A DNA stretch of 64,000 nt, taken from NCBI GenBank assembly GCA_040112665.1, contig CP157796.1, positions 1,800,813-1,864,812 on the forward strand, in the 5' to 3' direction. This document shows, in pieces, positions 46,394 through 56,491 of the stretch. The translations under genes were made by a program, and so were the position numbers. This DNA is from Oceanicaulis sp. GTDB lineage: Bacteria; Pseudomonadota; Alphaproteobacteria; Caulobacterales; Maricaulaceae. How positions within the stretch are numbered: the first letter of the stretch is position 1; each line of letters begins with the position of its first letter. The notes beneath the pieces are model-generated. The model was given only the letters and a program-made list of their open reading frames with translations. It ran no database searches and was not told the DNA's origin.

Positions 46394-47265
46394 CAGACCG
46401 CTCCCGACACCGCCTGATGAAGCGCCAGCACCGCGCTCGCCGCAGGCCGGTCTGTGCGGTGGGTCACCATCACGAAGCCGGAACGGCGCGACAGATCAGC
46501 CAGTCGCTCGCCATGCTCGGCCCAGAGCCTGTGATAGGCGGTCCGCGCATCCTGCGCCCGGCCGAACAGAAGCGGCTCTCCTGCTAGATCGAAGCGGAAG
46601 CGGGTGCGGCCTTCGAAGGGGAAGTCCTCTTCGGCCGGGTCGATGACGCGCAGCATGACCCCGCGCGCACCGGCGGCCGACAGCGCTTTGAGGCGCGCCT
46701 CCCAGGTTTCCGGCGGGTCAAGAAAATCGCTCGCGAGCACGACACGGGCGTGTCGCGGCAGGTCAGGCGCCTCGACCGACGCCGAAGCGCCAGGGCCGTC
46801 GGCCAGCGCGCGGGCGGTGAGTTCGAGCCCTGTCCGCCCGCCGCGCGCGCGCCCGGTCTCGCCCAGCGCCGCCATGCGCTCCCCGCCGCGATGAAGCAGG
46901 CTCGCCAGCGCGATCAGGCAGACCGCCGCACGGTCGCGCTTCAGCGGAACGCCGGACGAGCCGGTGCGCATGCCCGCCTCGCCGTCGCGCCAGAGAAAGA
47001 CGGCGTTGGCCGCCTCATGCTCGGTTTCGCGCACGAAAAGCTGGTCGCCGCGCGCAGAGCGCCGCCAGTCCACGCCGCGCGCGCCGTCCTCGGGACGATG
47101 GCGGCGGTATTCCCAGAAGGTTTCGCCTGAACCGGGCCTGCGCCGGCCGTGCACGCCGTGCGCCACGCTGGCGGCGATCGTCTCCGATTCGGCCAGAAGC
47201 GCGGGAAAGCGCGACGCGGCGCGCTCGCCTTCCCGGCGCAATGTGACGGCGCGGGGTTCAGCCAT
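46393..47265 (-). CDS. DUF58 domain protein of the MoxR cassette
   Basis: 290 residues. The DUF58 signature is visible: VDWRRSARGDQLFVRETE. A VWA-like fold follows, with LASDFLDP in the place of a metal site. Such proteins are encoded after MoxR ATPases and are thought to be their substrates or partners. It starts 6 bp after the moxR stop. Confidence 0.9.
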   Translation of the reverse strand: MAEPRAVTLRREGERAASRFPALLAESETIAASVAHGVHGRRRPGSGETFWEYRRHRPEDGARGVDWRRSARGDQLFVRETEHEAANAVFLWRDGEAGMRTGSSGVPLKRDRAAVCLIALASLLHRGGERMAALGETGRARGGRTGLELTARALADGPGASASVEAPDLPRHARVVLASDFLDPPETWEARLKALSAAGARGVMLRVIDPAEEDFPFEGRTRFRFDLAGEPLLFGRAQDARTAYHRLWAEHGERLADLSRRSGFVMVTHRTDRPAASAVLALHQAVSGAV

Positions 47266-47271
47266 GGACGA

Positions 47272-48270
<999 letters not shown>

Positions 48271-48329
48271 CGGCTTACATCCGTTAGAGAGGTTTACGCC
48301 AAACATGGCCGCAGCCACGGAAGGTGTCC

Positions 48330-48911
48330 ATGGCCACCCCCGAACCTGACCGAAATGCAATGCAGTCCCTGATCGAGGCCGCCGAGAGCGGCGGAGAAGG
48401 CGGCTATCCGCCCGTCGAGCGCTGGGAGCCGGAGTATTGCGGCGAGATGGACATGGTCATCCGCCGCGACGGCTCCTGGTGGCACGAAGGCAGCCGGATC
48501 GGCCGGGAGAAGCTGATCCGCCTGTTCTCGCGCATCCTCAGGAAGGATCAAGACGGGGAGACGTATCTCGTCACCCCGGTCGAGAAGATCAAAATCGTGG
48601 TCGAAGCCGCGCCCTTCCTCGCCGTCAGGCTGGACGCCGCGGGCGAGGGTAAGGATCAGCGCATCGCCTTCGCCACCAATATGGACGATCTGGTCGTCGC
48701 CGGTCCCGACCATCCGCTCCGCGTCGAGATCGGACCTGACGGCGAGCCCGAGCCCTTCGTTCATGTCCGCGGCCGTCTGGAAGCCCTGATCACCCGGGCC
48801 TGCTTCTACGATCTCGCCGAGCTGGCCGTGGAGGGCGAGGGCCCTGACGGCGCGCCCGTGATGGGCGTGTGGAGCCGCGGCGCGTTCTTCCCGCTCGGAC
48901 CCAAAGCGTGA
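48330..48911 (+). CDS. DUF1285 protein
   Basis: 193 residues from ATG 48330 (ggaagg 5 bases upstream; GTG 48324 is the alternative). DMVIRRDGSWWHEGSRIGRE and LVTPVEKIKIVVEAAPF are the family hallmarks. A two-domain beta-rich fold of unknown function, often beside the Nudix/CCA genes in alphaproteobacteria. First gene of a coupled run of five. Confidence 0.85.
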   Translation: MATPEPDRNAMQSLIEAAESGGEGGYPPVERWEPEYCGEMDMVIRRDGSWWHEGSRIGREKLIRLFSRILRKDQDGETYLVTPVEKIKIVVEAAPFLAVRLDAAGEGKDQRIAFATNMDDLVVAGPDHPLRVEIGPDGEPEPFVHVRGRLEALITRACFYDLAELAVEGEGPDGAPVMGVWSRGAFFPLGPKA

Positions 48912-49591
48912 GCGAACGATCCCTGAGCGAAACAGGCGCGAGCGGAGAAGCCGCCGCGCGCCGCGCCGGGGCGGACGCCGTCATCGCGCGCCTGAAAGCC
49001 GTGCTCGATCCGGTCGACGGCAAACGCCGCCCGCCCGCCTTCGGTGACGGCGACCTCAACGGCGCGCCCTCGCCGACGGGCCGGCCCTTGCGTCCGGCGG
49101 CCGTGCTGGCGCTGATCGTGCGGACCGGCGACGCGCTGGAGCTCGTCTTCACGCTGAGGGCCGATCACCTGCAGGCGCACGCCGGCCAGGTCAGCTTTCC
49201 GGGCGGCCGGCTGAATGTCGGCCGCGAGAGCCTCGCGGAGTGCGCCCTGCGCGAAACCGAAGAGGAGATCGGCGTGCCGCCCGAAGCGATCGAGCTTCTG
49301 GGCCGCTGGGAGCCTTACGAGACGGTGACCGGCTACGAGGTCACGCCGTTTCTGGGGCTGGCCGAAGGACCGCTCGACTTCACCGCCGATCCCGGAGAGG
49401 TGGCGGAAGTGTTTCTCGCCCCGTTCGATTTTCTCATGAATCCGGTTAATCACCGGCTGGAAGAGCGCGAATTCCGCGGCCGGCTGAGGCGCTATTACGC
49501 CATGCCGTGGAAGGGGCGGTATATCTGGGGCGCGACCGCGGGGATGCTCAAGGCGCTCTCGGCGCGCTGGTCGGAGGGGCGTGGACGATGA
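48908..49591 (+). CDS. Nudix hydrolase, coenzyme A pyrophosphatase type
   Basis: 227 residues from GTG 48908, which overlaps the upstream stop (GTGA). The Nudix box runs through GGRLNVGRESLAEC and ALRETEEEIGV, preceded by LRADHLQAHAGQVSFPGG, the CoA-specific (UPF0035) signature. Probably cleaves CoA to 4'-phosphopantetheine and 3',5'-ADP. Confidence 0.9.
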   Translation: MSERSLSETGASGEAAARRAGADAVIARLKAVLDPVDGKRRPPAFGDGDLNGAPSPTGRPLRPAAVLALIVRTGDALELVFTLRADHLQAHAGQVSFPGGRLNVGRESLAECALRETEEEIGVPPEAIELLGRWEPYETVTGYEVTPFLGLAEGPLDFTADPGEVAEVFLAPFDFLMNPVNHRLEEREFRGRLRRYYAMPWKGRYIWGATAGMLKALSARWSEGRGR

Positions 49592-49875
49592 TGCGTTTCA
49601 TCCTGGTGCTCGTGCTGGTGTTCGCAGCGCCCTTCGTCATCTGGGCGGTGTACAATCTCATCAAGGGCGGATCGGGCGGCGCGCCGACGCGGACGCTGGT
49701 CATCACCGCCTCGCTGTCGACGGCTGCGGCCTTCGTGGTGCTGGCGATCCTGTCGCTTCAGGACGGCTCGCGCGACGGGGTCTACACGCCGCCGCGCCTT
49801 CAGGACGGCGAGGTCCGGCCGGGGCGCTTCGACGACCGCGAACCTTCGCCGAGCCAGGACCCCGCCGCCCGATGA
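49588..49875 (+). CDS. DUF6111-like small membrane protein
   Basis: 95 residues with two hydrophobic helices (3-23 and 36-57) and a polar Pro/Asp/Arg-rich tail. Coupled by ATGA overlaps to the Nudix gene before and the CCA gene after. The length, layout and position match the DUF6111 family of Alphaproteobacteria. Function unknown. Confidence 0.7.
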   Translation: MMRFILVLVLVFAAPFVIWAVYNLIKGGSGGAPTRTLVITASLSTAAAFVVLAILSLQDGSRDGVYTPPRLQDGEVRPGRFDDREPSPSQDPAAR

Positions 49876-51116
49876 GCGGTCAGGCCGCCCACCGGCTCGA
49901 TCCGGCCGGGCACGGCTGGATGACCGCACCGGAGACGCGGGCGGTGATGGAGGCGCTGAACGGTCCGGGCGGGGATCGGGCGCGCTTTGTCGGCGGCTGC
50001 GTGCGCAACGCCCTGATCGGCGCGCCCGTCGACGACGTCGATATCGCCACCGTGCTCGAACCCGGACAGTCCACCGCCAAGCTCGAGGCCGCCGGGATCA
50101 AGGTGATCCCCACCGGCGTCGAGCACGGCACGGTGACTGCGGTCTGCGGCGGCAAGCCCTTCGAGGTCACCAGCCTGCGCAAGGACGTGGAGACCTTCGG
50201 CCGCCGCGCGGTGGTCGCCTTCACCACGAACTGGGAAGAGGACGCCGGACGGCGCGATTTCAGGCTGAACGCGATCTACGCCAGGGCGGACGGCACGCTG
50301 TTCGACCCGTTCGGCGGAGTTGAAGACGCGCGCGCCGGCCGGGTCGTCTTCATCGGGCGGGCGGAAGACCGGATCGCCGAGGATCATCTGAGGATCCTGC
50401 GCTTCTACCGTTTCACCGCCTGGTACGGCCGGGCGATCGATCCGGACGGCCATGTGGCGTGCGTCGCCATGCGCGAGACCTTGCACGGCCTGTCCGCCGA
50501 GCGGGTGTGGAGGGAGCTCAAGAAGCTCCTGGCCGCGCCCGATCCCCGCGCGGCGGTCAGGGCGATGCTCGAAGGTCACATTCTTAACGAAGTCTTGCCC
50601 GGAAGGGTCGACTTCAACCTTTTCGCAGGCATAATTAACGCTGATCGAGGGAAGAACCGCGCGGCCGATCCGCTTTTGCGGCTGGTCGCGCTGCTGGGAC
50701 GTGACGAGGACGCGACTGCGTCGATGATGGCTGTGATGAAAACGTCCAAGGCTGAAACCGCCCGTACCGAGGCGATGACCGGACCCGCCGAAGCGGTTCC
50801 GTCCGGCGCGCTGCGCCCCGGCATGACCCCTGCGCTTCGAAACCGTGCGCTTTACGCGCTGGGCGCCGACGCGGTGATCGCGCGCCTGCGGCTCGACGAG
50901 GCCGAAGGGCTGGGCTCCGCGGACGCCGATATCGAGGCCGCCGGCGTCTGGACCCGGCCGCGCTTTCCTGTGAAGGGCAAGGATCTGATCGCGCTCGGCT
51001 ACGCGCCCGGCCCGGCTCTGGGCGAAGCGCTCGCCCGGCTTGAAGCCGAATGGATCGAGTCCGGATTCACGCTGGACAAGGCGAGCCTTCTCGCGCGGGC
51101 CGGAGGGGGCGCATGA
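49872..51116 (+). CDS. cca: CCA tRNA nucleotidyltransferase
   Basis: 414 residues from ATG 49872. Class II nucleotidyltransferase motifs: FVGGCVRNALIGAPVDDVDI, RRDFRLNAIYA and the RILRFYRFTAWYG flexible-loop region. Adds or repairs the 3' CCA of tRNAs. Coupled to neighbours by ATGA overlaps on both sides. Confidence 0.95.
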   Translation: MSGQAAHRLDPAGHGWMTAPETRAVMEALNGPGGDRARFVGGCVRNALIGAPVDDVDIATVLEPGQSTAKLEAAGIKVIPTGVEHGTVTAVCGGKPFEVTSLRKDVETFGRRAVVAFTTNWEEDAGRRDFRLNAIYARADGTLFDPFGGVEDARAGRVVFIGRAEDRIAEDHLRILRFYRFTAWYGRAIDPDGHVACVAMRETLHGLSAERVWRELKKLLAAPDPRAAVRAMLEGHILNEVLPGRVDFNLFAGIINADRGKNRAADPLLRLVALLGRDEDATASMMAVMKTSKAETARTEAMTGPAEAVPSGALRPGMTPALRNRALYALGADAVIARLRLDEAEGLGSADADIEAAGVWTRPRFPVKGKDLIALGYAPGPALGEALARLEAEWIESGFTLDKASLLARAGGGA

Positions 51117-52306
51117 GCGAGCCGGGCAAGCTGAACCCTGAGACGGTGTTCGAGCGCGCGATCGATCGAATGACCGCCTTCGGCTATGTCGATCGCGGCT
51201 GGATCAAGGCCGCCTGCTACGCCTTTCTCGACAAGCAGCAGAAGAAAAAAGACAAGACCGAGGAAAAGCGGTCGGGCTTCTTCACGCTGATCGGCGACGT
51301 GTTCGCCGCGCTCAATCCGTTCCGCGTACCGCAGGACATTCCGCCCTCTGAGCGCGATCAGCGCGGACGGGCACATCCGGCCTGGCTGATCGTGCAGGCC
51401 GTGCTCGATCAGGTGCCCGCACGCATGGCCCAGCGGGCGCCCGCCGGCGGCCGGCGCCGCAAGTCGCTGAAGGAGGTCCTGGCCGAGACCGAGGCTGAGG
51501 ATCGCGAACTCGCCGCGAAATTCCTGCGCAAGTCAGGCCTTGAGGAAACCGGGTTTCCGGTCCGCATGATCGGCGAAGGCGAGGAGACGCCCAGGCCGGT
51601 CTCCGCCTCGACGTTCAAGACGCCGGAAACCACGGCCGCCAAGCGCGGCGCGGCGCTGTCGACGCTGACCGGCGGGCTGCTCTACCGGTTCGCCTACGAC
51701 CACGACAAGAAGCTCAAATGGGAAGACACCCAGAAGGTCTTCCGGGCGAGCGGTCTTTACAGCGTCTATATCGTGCCGCCCGATCCGGCGTATGTGGAGC
51801 GGCGGCTGCTTCTGGTCCGGCTGGACGAGGACGGCGCGATCGTGCGCGCCGCCGAGATCAGGAAGCCGCGCGACCGTTTCGTCGTGCGCGGCGGCTATGT
51901 AATCCCCGCCAGCGGCGTGAACACGCTGATCCTGTCCTCCGACTTCTCGCCCGAAACCCTCGCCGAGATGATCGAGAGCGAACTCTCGGCCGCCGCCCGC
52001 GATCTGATCTTTCCCGACGGCACGCCTGAAGAAAGCCAGACCTCGGCGTCCTTCCTTCAGGAGCACCAGCTCGGCTTCTACAGTCTGTTCAGCCGGGGCG
52101 AGGGCGAGCTGCGCGGCGCGGTCCTGGAAGGCCCGACGCCCTCGACGGCCGTGGGCTACAAGATCCGGCCCGAAGATCTGGACCTCACCGGCGAGCGCAC
52201 GCCGGGGCTGGGCTTCCTGGAGTTCGACGAAATCGCCGATCGCCGCGACCGGATCCTGATCTCCGCGATCGGGCGCAATCCGGCCGTCAGCATCGATATC
52301 GGATAA
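51113..52306 (+). CDS. Conserved-looking protein of unknown function
   Basis: 397 residues from ATG 51113, overlapping the cca stop (ATGA). N-terminal helical part (1-75) includes a Lys/Glu-rich QKKKDKTEEKR stretch. A central beta-rich domain contains SVYIVPPDPAYVERRLLLVR and NTLILSSDF. The C-terminal part ends FDEIADRRDRILISAIGRN. No signal peptide or membrane helix; no family recognised. Last gene of the coupled run. Confidence 0.75.
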   Translation: MSEPGKLNPETVFERAIDRMTAFGYVDRGWIKAACYAFLDKQQKKKDKTEEKRSGFFTLIGDVFAALNPFRVPQDIPPSERDQRGRAHPAWLIVQAVLDQVPARMAQRAPAGGRRRKSLKEVLAETEAEDRELAAKFLRKSGLEETGFPVRMIGEGEETPRPVSASTFKTPETTAAKRGAALSTLTGGLLYRFAYDHDKKLKWEDTQKVFRASGLYSVYIVPPDPAYVERRLLLVRLDEDGAIVRAAEIRKPRDRFVVRGGYVIPASGVNTLILSSDFSPETLAEMIESELSAAARDLIFPDGTPEESQTSASFLQEHQLGFYSLFSRGEGELRGAVLEGPTPSTAVGYKIRPEDLDLTGERTPGLGFLEFDEIADRRDRILISAIGRNPAVSIDIG

Positions 52307-52321
52307 GGCGGCGGGCCGAGC

Positions 52322-53221
52322 TTAGGGCCAGATCGCTTCAGGCGGCATCGAGGACAGAATGGACTCGATGTTGCCGCCGGTCTCCAGCCCGAATTTCGTG
52401 CCCCGGTCGTAGAGCAGGTTGAACTCGGCGTAGCGGCCGCGGCGGATCAGCTGTTCACGGCGGTCCGCGTCGGTCCAGCGTTCGCCCATCCGGCGCTCGA
52501 CGATCCTGGGATAGACGTCGAGAAACGCCTCGCCGACATCGCGGGTGAGCGCGAAGTCCGCCTCATAGTCGCCGGTGTCGAGGTGATCGTAGAAGATTCC
52601 GCCGGTGCCGCGCGGCTCGGCCCGGTGCCTCAGCCAGAAATACTCGTCGCACCACTTCGAGAACCGCTCCCAGTAGTCCGCGCCATGCGCGTCGCAGGCC
52701 TTTTTCGCCGCGGCGTGGAAGTCCTGCGTGTCGGGGAAGCTCTTGTCGCGCTGATAGTCCTGGGTCGGGTTGAGATCCATGCCGCCGCCGAACCAGTTCA
52801 GCGTGGTGGTGATGTAGCGCGTGTTCATATGCACGGCCGGCACGTGCGGATTGCGCATATGCGCGATCAGCGAAATACCGGTGGCGAAGAAGCGCGGATC
52901 GTCCTTAGCGCCGCGCACACGGGCGGCGAATTCGGGGCTGAACGAGCCGTAGACCGCCGAGACGTGCACGCCGACCTTTTCAAACAGCCGGCCGCGCATG
53001 ATGCCCATCACGCCCCCGCCGAGATCCTCGCTTCCGTCGCCGCGCTTCCAGGGGGTGAGCTCGAACCGGCCGGCCTCTCCGGGATAGAGCGCCGGATCGG
53101 CCGCGTCCTCGAGCGCCTCGAACCGGGCGGTGATGCGGTCGCGCAGCGATTCAAACCAGGCCTGCGCCTCGGCGCGGCGCTCCTGCATTGTTTCGGGGGC
53201 GGCTTGGGCGAGATCGGTCAT
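52322..53221 (-). CDS. hemF: Oxygen-dependent coproporphyrinogen III oxidase
   Basis: 299 residues from ATG 53221 with aagga upstream. Family signatures AVHMNTRYI, GGGMDLNP and FNLLYDRGTKFGLETGG. Converts coproporphyrinogen III to protoporphyrinogen IX using oxygen, in haem synthesis. Divergent from the nitroreductase gene, with a palindromic operator in the shared region. Confidence 0.97.
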   Translation of the reverse strand: MTDLAQAAPETMQERRAEAQAWFESLRDRITARFEALEDAADPALYPGEAGRFELTPWKRGDGSEDLGGGVMGIMRGRLFEKVGVHVSAVYGSFSPEFAARVRGAKDDPRFFATGISLIAHMRNPHVPAVHMNTRYITTTLNWFGGGMDLNPTQDYQRDKSFPDTQDFHAAAKKACDAHGADYWERFSKWCDEYFWLRHRAEPRGTGGIFYDHLDTGDYEADFALTRDVGEAFLDVYPRIVERRMGERWTDADRREQLIRRGRYAEFNLLYDRGTKFGLETGGNIESILSSMPPEAIWP

Positions 53222-53301
53222 GGCGCGTCCTTGAAAACTTTCACAGCCGAGACAAGCGCGCACCGCCCGATTTGGCAAGCGCCGGGGGAACGGCGGAGAG
53301 C

Positions 53302-53337
53302 TTGACTTCTGTATTCGTATATTCATAGATATCTATG
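53302..53337 (+). promoter_or_regulatory. Promoter with MarR-type palindromic operator
   Basis: A TTGACT -35 element (53302-53307) is followed about 17 bp later by a perfect 14-bp palindrome CATAGATATCTATG (53324-53337) that covers the -10 area. AT-rich palindromes of this size are typical MarR sites, and the operon it precedes encodes a MarR protein. Autoregulation is inferred. Confidence 0.6.
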
Positions 53338-53357
53338 TAAAAGGAGAGGAGGCGGAT

Positions 53358-54491
53358 ATGCCGACGCGTCGTTTCATTCTCACCGCTGCGGGTGCGACTG
53401 CGGTCGTCCTCGGCGCCGGGCTGGGCGGGACGGCGGTCCTTGCGCCCTCCACAGACGCGGCGCGCGCGCCCTGGGCGGCCGCGGGCGCGGGGTTCGGCGA
53501 TCCCCGTCTCGATGCGCTGTCCTACGCCGTTCTCGCGCCGAGCCCGCACAATCGTCAGCCCTGGCGGATCGCGCTTCAGGGCGCGGACGCGATGACCGTC
53601 TTCTGCGATCTCGATCGAAGGCTGCCTGAGACCGATCCGCTGGACCGCCAGATCGTCATCGGCTTCGGCGCGTTTCTGGAACTCTTGCGCATGGCCGCGG
53701 CCGATCTCGGCTACGCTGCAGAGATCACGCCGTTTCCGGACGGCGTGCCGGCGGGCCGGCTGGACGATCGTCCGGTCGCCCATGTGAGAGTCCACGCCGC
53801 AGCCGGCGCACGCGATCCGCTGTTCGCCCATGTGCTCGATCGGCGGACGGTGCGAACCCCGTTTTCCGGAACCGTTCCCGGTGAAGCGGTCCTTGCGCGT
53901 GTGTTTTCAGAGCCGATGGCCGGATTTACGGCTCGTCCCGAACGCGTCTCGGAGCTGAAATCGCTCTGCCGCGAAGGCTGGGAGATCGAGCACGCCAATC
54001 GTCCGACCCTGGAGGAAAGCGTCGATCTCACCCGTATCGGCGCCAACGAGGTGAACGCCAGCCCGGACGGCATTTCGCTGAGCGGGCCGGCCATCGAGGC
54101 GGTGCGGCTGACCGGTACGCTGTCGCGCGCCGCGATGCGCGAGCGCGGCAGCTGGGCGTATCGTCAGGTGCTCGATTTCTACCTCGCCGCCATCGAGGCG
54201 AGCCCGGCCTTCGGCTGGCTGCTCGGCGAGGGCGACACCCAGCTCGACCGGCTGGACGCAGGCCAGCGCTGGCTGCGCGTTCATCTGCACGCGACGCGGG
54301 AGGGGCTGGCGCTTCAGCCGCTCAGCCAGGTCCTTCAGGAGTTCGAGCCGATGCGGCCGCTTCTACGGCGGGCGCATGATCTGCTCGCACCGGACGGCGG
54401 GCGCGTGCACGGCCTGTTCAGGCTGGGCTTCGCCGCTTCGCCGCCGCCCGCGCCGCGATGGCCGCTGGAAAGCCGGATCACCCCGGCATGA
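53358..54491 (+). CDS. Exported nitroreductase-like (Acg-type) flavoprotein
   Basis: 377 residues. Twin-arginine-like signal (TRRFILTAAGATA) suggests Tat export in folded form, fitting an FMN protein. A duplicated nitroreductase-like fold: LAPSPHNRQPWRI (FMN-site SPHNxQPW motif) and LDRRTVRTPFSG with a later SWAYRQVLDFYLAAIEA region. Acg-type proteins bind FMN but their substrate is unknown. Good ribosome site (aaggagaggagg). Coupled to a MarR gene. Confidence 0.85.
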   Translation: MPTRRFILTAAGATAVVLGAGLGGTAVLAPSTDAARAPWAAAGAGFGDPRLDALSYAVLAPSPHNRQPWRIALQGADAMTVFCDLDRRLPETDPLDRQIVIGFGAFLELLRMAAADLGYAAEITPFPDGVPAGRLDDRPVAHVRVHAAAGARDPLFAHVLDRRTVRTPFSGTVPGEAVLARVFSEPMAGFTARPERVSELKSLCREGWEIEHANRPTLEESVDLTRIGANEVNASPDGISLSGPAIEAVRLTGTLSRAAMRERGSWAYRQVLDFYLAAIEASPAFGWLLGEGDTQLDRLDAGQRWLRVHLHATREGLALQPLSQVLQEFEPMRPLLRRAHDLLAPDGGRVHGLFRLGFAASPPPAPRWPLESRITPA

Positions 54492-55006
54492 CCGGGACGC
54501 GCGCGCGACTGACCGAAGGCGGGGCGGCGGAGGCCGGGCTTCCCGAGGATCCGACATTCTTCAAGGCGATGAGCGAGATCGCCATGATCGCGCATCTTTC
54601 CGACACGGCGTTCGCCCGTCTGCTCACCGGCGGCCTCACCCCGGCCCAGTTCGGCGTGCTGAACCGGCTGGTGCGCCTGCGCCGGCTGGAGACCGTCAGC
54701 GAGCTCGCCGACGCCTTCCAGGTGGCGCAGCCGACGATGACGAGCACGGTCAAGAAGCTCGCGGCCAAGGCCTTGATCGAGATCCGCCATGATCCGGGCG
54801 ATCGGCGGGTCCGGAGGATCGCGATCACGCCGGCGGGCGAGGCGGCGCGGGAGGAGGCGGTCGCCGCGCTCGCTCCCATCGGCGACCTCGTCGCCGGCGA
54901 GCTTCGAGACGTCGATTTCGAGACCCTGCTCCCCGTGCTGACGCGGATCCGGGTTTTCCTCGATGAGCGGCGCTCGATGCTGGCGCCGGGCCGGGCGGGC
55001 GGCTAG
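54488..55006 (+). CDS. MarR-family transcriptional regulator
   Basis: 172 residues from ATG 54488, overlapping the nitroreductase stop (ATGA). Winged helix with LTPAQFGVLNRLVRL, SELADAFQVAQPTMTSTVKKLAAKA (in two parts) and DPGDRRVRRIAIT, the classic MarR wing. Likely represses its own operon through the palindrome at 53324-53337; effector unknown. Confidence 0.93.
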   Translation: MTGTRARLTEGGAAEAGLPEDPTFFKAMSEIAMIAHLSDTAFARLLTGGLTPAQFGVLNRLVRLRRLETVSELADAFQVAQPTMTSTVKKLAAKALIEIRHDPGDRRVRRIAITPAGEAAREEAVAALAPIGDLVAGELRDVDFETLLPVLTRIRVFLDERRSMLAPGRAGG

Positions 55007-55038
55007 GGTCCGCCGCCTGTTTCCACAAACGCTTTGCA

Positions 55039-56475
55039 ATGCCGATGTCACACTCGCTCGACCGCTTTCAATCCGCGCTTCAGTCCGGCGACATGCTCGC
55101 CGTGTCGGAGGCAGCGCGCGCGCTTGTCTCCGAGAACCCGCCGCTGGGCGGGGAATGGGGACAGATCGCGGACATCACGCTTCAGGCCGGCGACGAGATC
55201 GCCGCGATCGATGCGGCCAAGGCGTTGCGCGAGGCCTTGCCCGAGCACGCCGAGTCCCATGTCTGGGTCGCCTCGATGCTTTCGAGCGCCGGCGACCATG
55301 CAGGCGCGCTGACCGCCATAGACGCGGCGATCGCGCGATTCCCGGATCGCGCCGACCTTCATCGCCGGCGAGGCAGGTTTCTGACTGAGCTCGGGCGTAT
55401 CGATGCGGCGCGCGAGGCTTTTTTTGCGGCGATCAGCAGGAACGGTCAGGACGCGCTGGCCTGGGAGGGGCTGGCGTCGGTCTACACGTTCACTGATGCA
55501 GATCCGATCCTTCTGAAGATGGAGGAGCTCCGAATCGGATGGCCGCCGGAGACGCCCGCCCGGGACCGCGGAATTCTCGCCTATGCTCTGGCCAAGGCCT
55601 ACTCGGACACCGGGCAGCACGATCTTGCGGCGCGCCGGGTCGCCGAGGGCGCGGCCTTCGTGCGCGAGGGGCAGGAATTCGACGTCGATCATCACGAACG
55701 GGCGATGGATCAGATCATAGCGACCTATGACGATCGTTTCGCCGCCGATCATGACGAGGCCGGCCTGGTCGATTCCCGGCCCGTCTTCCTGATCGCCCCG
55801 CCGGCGGCCGGCGCGAGCTGGCTCGCCCGTGTGCTTGCTGCGGGTGAGGGCGCAGTCAAGCTGCCGCGGCGCAACGCCTTGTTCTGGCTGGCGTCTTCGC
55901 CCCTCGCCGACAAGGACGGCGACCGGCTTCTCCGAGAGCTCGAGGCTGGCGAAGCCGAGGGCCTTTTCGGCAAGGTGGGCCGCTTCTATCTCGACCGGGT
56001 TTCCGAGCGTTTCGGACGGGAACCCAAGAAGGTCGTCGATCCCAGCACGCTGAATGAAATGTCCGCCGGCGTCGCCGGGCTCGCTCTGCCCGCCGCGAAG
56101 TTCATCAGGCTGACCCGCGAACCGCGCGACCTCGCCTGGGCCATCTATGCGCGGCGCTTCGCTCAGGCGCGGACCTGGACTTACCATCCCGACGACATCG
56201 CCCGGGTGCTCGCCACCCATGAAAAGCTCTGCGCGCGTTGGGAGGCGCTGTTTCCCGACCGGTTCCTGACGATTTCCTACGAGGATCTCGCCGCCGATCC
56301 GGCCGCGACGGTCAAGCGCGCTGCGCAATTCGCCGGGATCGAGGCCGAGGGCCCGGTCGCCGAAGCCTGGCTGCGGGCGGACGTGTTCGAAGCCGATCCG
56401 GTCGGTGTGCACGAACGCGCCGGCAAGCGCTTCGAACCGGTCGAAGCCGCACTGAAGCGGGCGGGGCTGGTCTAG
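55039..56475 (+). CDS. TPR-containing sulfotransferase-like protein
   Basis: 478 residues. TPR-like helical repeats occupy about 5-230. The C-terminal part (about 248-478) has a sulfotransferase fold: FLIAPPAAGASWLARVLAA as the PAPS 5'-phosphate loop, although the usual R-S-G-T is changed. KFIRLTREPRDLAWAIYARR matches the 3'-phosphate motif and FLTISYEDLAADP follows. It may sulfate an unknown acceptor; the altered loop leaves activity open. Confidence 0.8.
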   Translation: MPMSHSLDRFQSALQSGDMLAVSEAARALVSENPPLGGEWGQIADITLQAGDEIAAIDAAKALREALPEHAESHVWVASMLSSAGDHAGALTAIDAAIARFPDRADLHRRRGRFLTELGRIDAAREAFFAAISRNGQDALAWEGLASVYTFTDADPILLKMEELRIGWPPETPARDRGILAYALAKAYSDTGQHDLAARRVAEGAAFVREGQEFDVDHHERAMDQIIATYDDRFAADHDEAGLVDSRPVFLIAPPAAGASWLARVLAAGEGAVKLPRRNALFWLASSPLADKDGDRLLRELEAGEAEGLFGKVGRFYLDRVSERFGREPKKVVDPSTLNEMSAGVAGLALPAAKFIRLTREPRDLAWAIYARRFAQARTWTYHPDDIARVLATHEKLCARWEALFPDRFLTISYEDLAADPAATVKRAAQFAGIEAEGPVAEAWLRADVFEADPVGVHERAGKRFEPVEAALKRAGLV

Positions 56476-56491
56476 CGCGTCGCCGAGCGTG

